Assembly (NCBI RefSeq): GCF_003001815.1
Contig: NZ_PVMZ01000013.1
Location: 186,001-250,000, forward strand
Direction of reading: 5' to 3'
DNA from: Actinoplanes italicus
GTDB taxonomy: Bacteria > Actinomycetota > Actinomycetes > Mycobacteriales > Micromonosporaceae
Length of the DNA stretch: 64,000 nucleotides
This document shows positions 57,936 to 64,000 of the stretch, piece by piece. Positions within the stretch are counted from its first letter, which is position 1; each line of letters begins with the position of its first letter. The notes below the pieces were generated by a model. It saw nothing but the letters and a program-made list of their open reading frames with translations, had not been told where the DNA came from and did not search any database. The position numbers were made by a program, and so were the translations under genes.

Positions 57936-59495
57936 ATGACCGACACGAATGACCCGCTGTCACTCACCGAGCTGTTCAGCGGCGGGGGCGAGCCCTGGCT
58001 GCCGCTGCTCAAGCCCGTCATCGAGGCCCAGCCCGCGGCCGAGACGTTCATCGGGCCCGGCCGCGGTCCACAGACGGTCCCGGTGCGGGAGCTGACCTTC
58101 CAGGCGCTCAAGCCGAATCCGGCGCACAGGTGGAAGGTCGTCGTCTTCGGACAGAACCCCTATCCGCGTGCCGAGAGCGCCACCGGCATCGCGATGTTCG
58201 ACAACACCTTCCACGACTGGGCCGACAGCCAGTTCGGCCGGGTCGTCAGCATCCGCTGCATCATCAAAGCGGCCGCCATGTGGAAGTACGGCATTCCCAA
58301 GAAGACCCCGATCGCCGACATCCGCGCGCTGCTCAAGAAGCAGGACACCGTGCAGCCGCCGGAGTGGTTCCAGGCGATGCTCACCCAGGGCGTCCTGCTG
58401 CTCAACGCTTCGCTCACCGCCAGCGCCGACGGCGCTCTGGGTGCCGACCGGCACACCGCCTTCTGGCGGCCGGTCGTGGAGACGATCGTCGAGGAGATCC
58501 TGCGGTCCAAGCAGCAGGCCGGCCCGGAGGACCGCGGTGTCGTCTTCGCCTGGTGGGGCGCGCACGCCCGCACACTCAAGAGCCTGGTCCAGCGACTGGA
58601 GCGCAAATACCCCGAGGTCGAGGTCCGGCACATCGACCATCCGAACCCGGCGGCCCAGGGCGACATCTTCTGCGACAACGAGCACTTCACGGTCGTCAAC
58701 GACGCGCTGCAGTCGCTCGGTCAGAGCCCGGTCGACTGGCTGCCCAGCCGCGGCTGGAACGCGGGCGAGACCAACGCCGAGCGGATGGGCGCCTTCATCG
58801 CGTCCACCATGGAGCTGCACCAGCTCTACCTGGAGCGTCTCGCCAGCGTCAAGGACGAGGGCCTGGCGCTCCCGGCGATCACCGGTGTCTTCGACACCCC
58901 GCTGCAGGACTTCCGCACGGCCGTCACGCCGGTCGCCAAGCTGCTCGCGGGCCTCGACTGGGACGTGCAGCGTTCCCACGAGTTCGGCATGACGAAGTCC
59001 GGCGCGGCCCTGACCGCCGACGAGGTCGCCGCGCTCTATCTCTACACCTGTGAGTCCGCGTTCTACCGGCAGATCAACGCGACGCTGCGGCACCCCGACC
59101 GGAGCCGCCTCGAGCCGTACCTTCCGTACCTGCGCCTGCTCTTCTCCGCGGTCGGACGGCTGCCGGTGCGCACCGAGCCGCTGTGGCGCGGCGTCAACCT
59201 CGACCTGCGTGCGCAGTACCCGCTCGGCCGTACCGTGACGTGGTGGGGTGTCTCGTCGTGCACCTCGAAACTCAGCGTGGCCCAGAGCTTCCTCGGCGGG
59301 CGCGGAAAGCGGACCCTTTTCGAGGTACGCCCCAGGCGGGCCGTCGGTATCAAGGCGTTCTCGGCGTTCACCGGTGAGGAGGAGTTCATCCTGGCGCCCG
59401 GCACCCAGCTCGAGGTGACCGAGGTCAAAGCCGAGCGTGGCGGCCTGTGCACGGTCCGGCTGACCGAGTCCGAGGAGCAGCCGATGGTCGTGTGA
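57936..59495 (+). CDS. Uracil-DNA-glycosylase-like domain fused to ADP-ribosyltransferase (ART) domain
   Basis: 519 residues. Residues 60-270 follow family-1 UDG closely: VVVFGQNPYPRAESATGIAM (GQDPYH motif, with Asn74 in place of the catalytic Asp), GVLLLNASLTA, VVFAWWGAHAR, HIDHPNPAA (His235, HPSP motif) and HFTVVNDALQSLGQSPVDW. Residues 285-519 are an ART of the R-S-ExE class: WRG with Arg418, WWGVSSCTS (440-444), and the ARTT loop FTGEEEFIL with Glu481-x-Glu483. The ART should modify arginine or another target using NAD; the UDG part may direct it to DNA. The neighbour is a macrodomain gene. The start may be leaderless. Confidence 0.82.
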   Translation: MTDTNDPLSLTELFSGGGEPWLPLLKPVIEAQPAAETFIGPGRGPQTVPVRELTFQALKPNPAHRWKVVVFGQNPYPRAESATGIAMFDNTFHDWADSQFGRVVSIRCIIKAAAMWKYGIPKKTPIADIRALLKKQDTVQPPEWFQAMLTQGVLLLNASLTASADGALGADRHTAFWRPVVETIVEEILRSKQQAGPEDRGVVFAWWGAHARTLKSLVQRLERKYPEVEVRHIDHPNPAAQGDIFCDNEHFTVVNDALQSLGQSPVDWLPSRGWNAGETNAERMGAFIASTMELHQLYLERLASVKDEGLALPAITGVFDTPLQDFRTAVTPVAKLLAGLDWDVQRSHEFGMTKSGAALTADEVAALYLYTCESAFYRQINATLRHPDRSRLEPYLPYLRLLFSAVGRLPVRTEPLWRGVNLDLRAQYPLGRTVTWWGVSSCTSKLSVAQSFLGGRGKRTLFEVRPRRAVGIKAFSAFTGEEEFILAPGTQLEVTEVKAERGGLCTVRLTESEEQPMVV

Positions 59496-59542
59496 GAGAG
59501 TGGGAGTTCCCCCGGCATTTACACCCCGCAAGGACACCGGCA

Positions 59543-60727
59543 GTGAGCAAGCATCGTGCGAGCCTGAGCACGCTGCTGCGTCACGTCCACGTCAGCGGTC
59601 CGCTGTCGCGCGCCGCCCTGGCCGAGCGGATGGACGTCAACCGCAGCACCATCCTGGCGCTGACCAGCGAGCTCGTCGCCGCCGGCCTGGTTCGTGAGGA
59701 GAACCCGGCGGCACCGGCCGGTGCGGGGCGCCCCTCGCTGGTGGTGCGCCCGGAGACCGAGCGGGTGTTCGTGCTGGCCTTCGACGTGGCCGTCGACCGG
59801 CTGGTGGCGGCCCGCGTCGGGCTCGGCGGGACGGTTCTCGACCGGCGGGAGACGACGCGTCCGCGTACCGGTGTGGACCTGGACGCCGTGGTCAGCAACC
59901 TCGCCGCGCTCGGCCGGGAACTCCACGACGCGGCCCCGCCCGGCACGGTCTGCGCCGGGATCGGCGCCTCGTACTGCGGCATGATCCGGCCCGGTGACGG
60001 CATGGTCCGCTACGGCCCCGAGCTGGGCTGGGTCGACCAGGCGTTCGGCACCGAACTCGCGGCCGCGCTCGGCGTCGGCCTGCCGGTCGCCGTCGGCAAT
60101 GAGGCCCACCTGGGTGCGCACGCCGAGTTCGTGCGTGGTGCCGGGATCGGCTCACCCGACCTGATCTACCTGCACGGCGACGTCGGTGTGGGCGGCGGCA
60201 TCCTGGTCGGAGGCACCCTGCTCGGCGGCGAGAGCGGCTACGGCTGCGAGGTCGGGCACATGCTGGTCAACCCGCACGGTGGCCGGGAGTGCCTGTGCGG
60301 CTCGCGCGGCTGTCTGGAGGCCGAGACCGGGGAGTACGCGTTGCTCGAGGCCGTCGGCCGGGGCGACGAGTTCGGCCGGGAGGCGGTCCGCTCGGTGGTG
60401 CGCGCCGCCGCCGCCGGTGATCCGGCCGCCGCTGCCGCGGTCGCCTCGATCGGGGACTGGCTGGGCATCGGCGTCGCCAACCTGATCAACCTGTTCAACC
60501 CGGGCGTCGTCGTGTTCGGCGGCACCCTGCGCGAGCTGTACGCGGCCGCCGCTCCTCAGGTCGGCGCCCGGATCGCCCAGCACAGCATGCGGGTGTCGCG
60601 GGAGCGTGCGCGGTTGCTGCCGTCCGGCCTCGGCGACGACGCCACCCTGATCGGCGCCGCCGAGAAGGGGTTCGCCGCCCTGTTGTCGGATCCGCTGGGC
60701 GGTCTCCTGGTAGACAGAACGTTCTAG
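59543..60727 (+). CDS. ROK-family transcriptional regulator
   Basis: 394 residues. The N-terminal winged HTH contains GPLSRAALAERMDVNRSTILA. The ROK domain has the sugar-kinase-like phosphate motif, VAVGNEAHLGAHAEF, VGVGGGILVGGTLLGG and the zinc motif CLCGSRGCLEAE (CxCGxxGCxE). Such proteins repress sugar-use genes and respond to sugars or their phosphates. GTG 59543 has AAGGAC upstream. No sugar operon is adjacent. The last codons lie in a 31-bp duplicated sequence. Confidence 0.86.
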   Translation: MSKHRASLSTLLRHVHVSGPLSRAALAERMDVNRSTILALTSELVAAGLVREENPAAPAGAGRPSLVVRPETERVFVLAFDVAVDRLVAARVGLGGTVLDRRETTRPRTGVDLDAVVSNLAALGRELHDAAPPGTVCAGIGASYCGMIRPGDGMVRYGPELGWVDQAFGTELAAALGVGLPVAVGNEAHLGAHAEFVRGAGIGSPDLIYLHGDVGVGGGILVGGTLLGGESGYGCEVGHMLVNPHGGRECLCGSRGCLEAETGEYALLEAVGRGDEFGREAVRSVVRAAAAGDPAAAAAVASIGDWLGIGVANLINLFNPGVVVFGGTLRELYAAAAPQVGARIAQHSMRVSRERARLLPSGLGDDATLIGAAEKGFAALLSDPLGGLLVDRTF

Positions 60728-60767
60728 CCACCTTCTCCCGGTAGACAGAACGTTCCAGCCACCTTCT
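60709..60767. repeat. 31-bp direct repeat with AGAACGTTC core at the end of the ROK gene
   Basis: ggtagacagaacgttc followed by (t/c)agccaccttct occurs at 60709-60736 and again at 60740-60767. The first copy supplies the stop codon of the ROK gene. A third partial copy (ggacagaacgttccagccac) is at 61315-61334, on the far side of the minisatellite. Confidence 0.75.
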
Positions 60768-60823
60768 AGACACCTTTTACGGTCAGGGTCTGGTTGGGGC
60801 TGGTGGGGACAGTCCTGTCCCGG

Positions 60824-61115
60824 GCCGCTTGATCGCCCAGCCGTGGTCGGCGAATCCTTCCCGGGGCCGCTTGATCGCCCAGCCGTGGTCGGCGAACCCT
60901 TCCCCGGGCTGTTGGTCGCTCAGCCGTGGCCGGTGAACCCTTCCCCGGGCCGCTTGATCGCCCAGCCGTGGTCGGCGAACCCTTCCCGGGGCCGCTTGAT
61001 CGCCCAGCCGTGGCCGGCGAACCCTTCCCCGGGCTGTTGATCGTCCAGCCGTGGCCGGTGAACCCTTCCCCAGGCCGCCTGATCGCCCAGCCGTGGGCGG
61101 CGAACCCTTTACCGG
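60824..61115. repeat. 42-bp minisatellite, seven units
   Basis: Seven units of 41-42 bp start near 60824, 60866, 60908, 60949, 60991, 61033 and 61074. Each has gccgcttgatcgcccag, ccgtggtcggcgaaccc and ttccccggg (or the variant gctgttg). It occupies most of the 629-bp gap 60728-61356, which otherwise holds no gene I can support. Unit length is near a multiple of three and frames are open on both strands, but there are no start signals. Confidence 0.9.
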
Positions 61116-61356
61116 TCCGGAGGCAGCGATATCCCGGAGCCCGGCTCCGAAAACGGCCGTAGTTGATCGTCCAGCACCGGGTCGCGGCGGTAACCGACCC
61201 CCACGACCCCGGAGCCCACGACGGTAACGCCAGGCCGTCAGCCGACCGAGCGCCATCACGGCTCAGACGGATGCGGCTGACGGGCCGGGAACCCCGACGG
61301 CGAAAGCTCTCAGTGGACAGAACGTTCCAGCCACTCGGTGTGCTGAACGGCGAGCG

Positions 61357-62217
61357 TCAACCCGTGAAGGACTCCTGGCCGACGACCCGGAGCAGATCCA
61401 GGTAACCGGCCGTCGCGCTGCCCGGTGGAGCGGTGAGCATCATGAGCCGCTGATCCTCGGCGGGTGTCAGCAGCGTCTCGAAATCCAGTTCCAGCATGCC
61501 GACCGTCGGGTGCTGCACCCGCATCCGGCTGGTGCGCCGCACCGCCACCTCGTGCCGGTCCCAGAGCTCGGCGAACTCCGTACTCCCGGCACGTAACCGC
61601 CGGACCATTGACGTAGCCACCGGATCCGTGCCACGACGGGCCACCGCCGCGCGCAGATCGGCCACCTGCAGCCGACTCCAGTAGTCGTGGTCCTCTACCG
61701 GATGCGCCGCCCGGATCCGGGGATCGTTGAACCACCGCCACACGACGTTGTGGTCCTTCTCATGGTCGTGCAGCACCGGCGGGCAGATGTCGCCGAACAG
61801 CGTCTCGGCCAGCGCGTTCTGCGCCAGCACGTCGCCGAGGTCGCTGAGCACCTGCGCCGGCACACCGGTCAGCTGATCGAGGAGATAGAGAAGCCCCGGC
61901 CGTACGTGAGCGCCGGCGAGCCGCCCGGCCGGCGGACGGTGCCCGGCCAGCAGGTACAGATGGTCGCGTTCGTCGTCGCTGAGCCGCAGCGCCTGCCCGA
62001 GCGAGCGCAGCACCTGCGGCGACGGTTGCGGGCTGCGGGCCTGTTCCAGCCGCATCAGATAGTCGGCCGACATGCCGGCGAGCATCGCCAGCTCCTCCCG
62101 GCGCAGACCGGGGGTACGCCGTCTCGGACCGGTCGCGAGCCCGACCTCGGCCGGCCGCAGGCGCTCCCGGCACCGCCGGACGAAGTCGGCCAGCTCTCGT
62201 CGATCCATGGCTGCCAT
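61357..62217 (-). CDS. XRE-type regulator with MmyB-like ligand domain (paralogue)
   Basis: 286 residues. The HTH reads RTPGLRREELAMLAGMSADYL and RLEQARSPQPSPQVLRSLGQAL. The MmyB-like domain has PAQVLSDLGDVLAQNALAETL and late ELDFETLLTPAEDQRLMML. It is related to the protein at 14241 and has the same genomic logic, a divergent NADPH oxidoreductase. The start is ATG 62217 or 62208. The frame is open far upstream, but that part is antisense to the oxidoreductase and is not coding. Confidence 0.86.
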   Translation of the reverse strand: MAAMDRRELADFVRRCRERLRPAEVGLATGPRRRTPGLRREELAMLAGMSADYLMRLEQARSPQPSPQVLRSLGQALRLSDDERDHLYLLAGHRPPAGRLAGAHVRPGLLYLLDQLTGVPAQVLSDLGDVLAQNALAETLFGDICPPVLHDHEKDHNVVWRWFNDPRIRAAHPVEDHDYWSRLQVADLRAAVARRGTDPVATSMVRRLRAGSTEFAELWDRHEVAVRRTSRMRVQHPTVGMLELDFETLLTPAEDQRLMMLTAPPGSATAGYLDLLRVVGQESFTG

Positions 62218-62236
62218 CGTCCCGCAGATCTCCGGA

Positions 62237-62264
62237 CCTAGCCAAGGACCGCCGATCCTAGGCA
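62237..62264. promoter_or_regulatory. Operator of the second MmyB-like regulator
   Basis: On the minus strand the region reads TGCCTAGGATCGGCGG then TCCTTGGCTAGG. It contains inverted CCTAG elements and matches the site at 14184-14206 (TGCCTAGG, TCGGCGG, CCT) in the same orientation relative to the regulator gene. It lies 20 bp upstream of the regulator and 92 bp upstream of the oxidoreductase. Confidence 0.6.
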
Positions 62265-62355
62265 GAGAGGTCCGCTCCACAACCGGCTTCCCTGGCTGCA
62301 GCGTGGGTTTCACAGCGATCCACGAGCAACAGACGTCCCAGGAGAGGTGGCAATC

Positions 62356-63261
62356 ATGGAGGCGATCGTCTTCGACCGGTTCGGCGGACCCGAGGTGCTG
62401 CGGATGACCGAGGTCGGCCTGCCGGAACCAGGTCCCGGCCAGGTACGGCTGCGGGTGGTGTCCGCGGCCGTCAACCCGGTCGACCACAAGATCCGCAACG
62501 GCTGGCTGGAGGCCGTCTTCCCGACCGTGTTCCCGGCCGTCCCCGGCTGGGAGGCGGCCGGCGTGGTCGACGAGGTCGGCGAGGGCGTGACCGGTCTGGC
62601 GTCCGGTGACGAGGTGTTCGGATTCACCGACACCGGGTCGTACGCCGGATACGCCCTCGCCACCGTCGTCGCCCGCAAGCCCGCGGCCCTGAGCTGGGAC
62701 GAGGCGGCGGCCCTGCCGGTCGCCGGCGAGACCGCGCAGCGGGTGCTCGACCTGCTGGCGGTCACCGGTGGTGAGACCGTGCTGGTGCACGGCGCGGCCG
62801 GCGCTGTGGGCGGTCTGGCGGTGCAGCTGGCCGTGGCCCGCGGGGCGACCGTCATCGGCACCGCGTCGGCGGCGAACCACGACCATCTGCGGTCGCTCGG
62901 CGTGATCCCGGTGACGTACGGCGACGGCCTGGCCGACCGGGTCCGGGCCCTGGCACCGCGGGGCGTCGACGCCGTGTTCGACGCGGCCGGGCAGGGGGCG
63001 GTGCAGGTCTCCGTCGAACTGCGGGGCACCACCGACCGGATCATCACGATTGCCGACGCGGTCGCCGCGCAGGAGGCGGGCGTCCCGTTCTCCGCCGGTG
63101 GCGAACGCACCGCGGAGGCGTTGGCGGCGCTGGCGGACCTGGCCGTCGCCGGCCGCCTGCACGTCGAGGTGGCGGACACGTACCCGCTGGCCGAGGCGGC
63201 GAAGGCCCAGGAACAGAGCGCGACCGGCCACACCCGCGGCAAGCTGCTGCTGCATCCGTAG
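62356..63261 (+). CDS. Zinc-independent MDR-family NADP oxidoreductase (quinone reductase-like)
   Basis: 301 residues. The GroES-like N-domain (SAAVNPVDHKIRNG, PGWEAAGVVDEVGEGV) is followed by the Rossmann domain with VLVHGAAGAVGGLAVQLA (AAGxxG near residue 142). No zinc-binding cysteines are visible, as in quinone reductases. ATG 62356 has AGGAGAGG 8 nt upstream. Likely under control of the divergent MmyB-like regulator; may detoxify quinones or enones. Confidence 0.87.
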   Translation: MEAIVFDRFGGPEVLRMTEVGLPEPGPGQVRLRVVSAAVNPVDHKIRNGWLEAVFPTVFPAVPGWEAAGVVDEVGEGVTGLASGDEVFGFTDTGSYAGYALATVVARKPAALSWDEAAALPVAGETAQRVLDLLAVTGGETVLVHGAAGAVGGLAVQLAVARGATVIGTASAANHDHLRSLGVIPVTYGDGLADRVRALAPRGVDAVFDAAGQGAVQVSVELRGTTDRIITIADAVAAQEAGVPFSAGGERTAEALAALADLAVAGRLHVEVADTYPLAEAAKAQEQSATGHTRGKLLLHP

Positions 63262-63377
63262 CGGTCCGGGGGTAGTGCCAGCCCCACCATCAGCCGCGTG
63301 CCAGCTCCACTGTGGTGCGGGCCGGTTCCCGGCAGGCTGGGATCCAGACAGCTTGATCGTGGAAAACGGGGGGAATC

Positions 63378-64000
63378 GTGTCGCGCTCACAGGGTCGTGT
63401 CTTCAGCCGGCGAACCGTTCTCGGCGGGGCCGCCGCCGGGGTCGCCGGTGCCTGGCTGGCATCGGCCGGGCCCGCCTCAGCGGCGTCATCGGCGCCGCTG
63501 CCCATCGACCGGGTCGCCGCCCGGTTCGACGACCGGCTCATCGCCCTGCGCCGGGACCTCCACGCCCATCCGGAGGGTCCCGGCCAGGAGCGGCGTACCG
63601 CCGAGGTGGTGGCGCGGTCGCTGCGTGCGGCCGGTCTCGACGTCACCACCGGGGTCGGTGGCCACGGGGTGGTCGCGGTCCTGACCGGCGCGCGGCCCGG
63701 CCGGACCGTCGCCTACCGCGCCGACATGGACGCCGTCCCGCCCAGCGACCAGATCGGCGGCAACGCCACCGCGGCCCACCTGTGCGGACACGATCTGCAC
63801 ACGACGATCGGCGTCGGTGTGGCCCTCGTGCTCGCCCGTCTGCGCGAGCGCCTGTCCGGCCGCGTCATGTTCGTGTTCCAGCCGGCCGAGGAGTCGCTGT
63901 CCGGTGCTCGCGACATGCTGGCCGACGGGGTGTTCGACATCCGGCGGCCCGCCGAGATCCACGCCCTGCACTGCTTCCCGTTCCCGGTCGGCGAGTTCCG
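63378..64000 (+). CDS. M20-family amidohydrolase/peptidase, 3' end beyond the window
   Basis: About 207 residues are visible from GTG 63378. A TAT signal (SRRTVLGGAAAGVAGAW, cleavage near SAA) shows export. The M20 metal site begins with ALRRDLHAHPE, AYRADMDAVPP, LCGHDLHTTIG and FQPAEES, all typical of amidohydrolases that cleave N-acyl or hippurate-like amides. The gene runs off the end of the window. Confidence 0.88.
   Translation, partial: MSRSQGRVFSRRTVLGGAAAGVAGAWLASAGPASAASSAPLPIDRVAARFDDRLIALRRDLHAHPEGPGQERRTAEVVARSLRAAGLDVTTGVGGHGVVAVLTGARPGRTVAYRADMDAVPPSDQIGGNATAAHLCGHDLHTTIGVGVALVLARLRERLSGRVMFVFQPAEESLSGARDMLADGVFDIRRPAEIHALHCFPFPVGEF

Noticed and set aside
57180..59495. A standard DarTG system
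   Set aside because: The transferase half has an R-S-ExE arginine-type ART signature and a UDG-like domain, unlike DarT; only the macrodomain partner is shared.
60709..60767. LexA/SOS boxes (GAAC-GTTC)
   Set aside because: The actinobacterial SOS box needs a 4-bp spacer between GAAC and GTTC; here the halves abut.
60824..61115. CRISPR-like array
   Set aside because: The units follow each other directly with no unique spacers, and there are no cas genes; it is a minisatellite.
61357..63390. 677-codon minus-strand gene
   Set aside because: Only the last 286 codons encode the XRE/MmyB regulator; the upstream part is antisense to the oxidoreductase.

Overview
The window is about 64 kb of very GC-rich DNA with GC-biased third codon positions, many GTG and TTG starts, short intergenic gaps and frequent convergent overlaps. 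SigE-type sigma factors, MmyB-like XRE regulators, F420-type luciferase-like oxidoreductases and TAT-like signals all point to an actinomycete. A Micromonosporaceae or Actinoplanes-like genome is the best guess, made from gene style alone. No rRNA, tRNA or replication gene was seen, so this looks like chromosomal accessory or 'arm' DNA.

Layout. 1-15.5 kb: an MFS exporter cut by the window edge, a GNAT enzyme behind a possible leader peptide, a lipoprotein metallo-beta-lactamase-fold enzyme, a STAS protein, an ECF sigma factor with a probable anti-sigma factor, a D-mannonate dehydratase, and a second (SigE-type) sigma factor. An IS200/IS605-type tnpB element separates that sigma factor from its presumed regulatory partner. 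Three regulator/oxidoreductase pairs follow. 15.5-23 kb: an ABC-F ATPase behind a 9-codon leader ORF and hairpin, a gluzincin protease, a TipA-like MerR operon with an internal start site, an aminotransferase, a secreted NPP1 protein and DoxX. 23-31 kb: a three-gene secreted glycosidase operon (GH127, GH43 with a discoidin-like domain, and a large (alpha/alpha)6 enzyme), probably for arabinose-rich plant polymers, behind a LacI-type operator. 31-36.7 kb: a phosphotransferase, a GT1 glycosyltransferase, a TPP enzyme coupled to a cyclase-family hydrolase, and a DUF4037 protein.

36.7-45.6 kb looks like an NLR-like conflict locus. It holds a nucleoside-phosphorylase-domain protein, a STAND NTPase with a TPR-like array, a divergent protein with a degenerate P-loop, and a nucleotidyl-cyclase-like/macrodomain fusion. 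The first three share a short G-x3-GD-[LV]-H-[VI] type segment. A GGDEF-EAL protein is next to them.

45.6-56.6 kb is mostly metabolism: RpiB-like isomerase, GNATs, a beta-ketoadipate CoA-transferase/thiolase operon (pcaIJF-like) with a divergent LysR regulator, a COG0523 GTPase, and an LLM-hemerythrin fusion with a divergent MarR regulator and a clear operator. 56.5-59.5 kb holds the two most striking items. One is an intact-looking tandem glycine riboswitch in front of a truncated gcvT. The other is a divergent pair made of a macrodomain protein and a 519-residue fusion of a family-1 uracil-DNA-glycosylase-like domain to an R-S-ExE ADP-ribosyltransferase domain. This looks like an undescribed toxin/antitoxin or defence module. 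The window ends with a ROK regulator, a 42-bp minisatellite, a second MmyB-like regulator/oxidoreductase pair whose operator matches the first, and a partial M20 amidohydrolase.

All functions are read from motifs and context; no database search was run.
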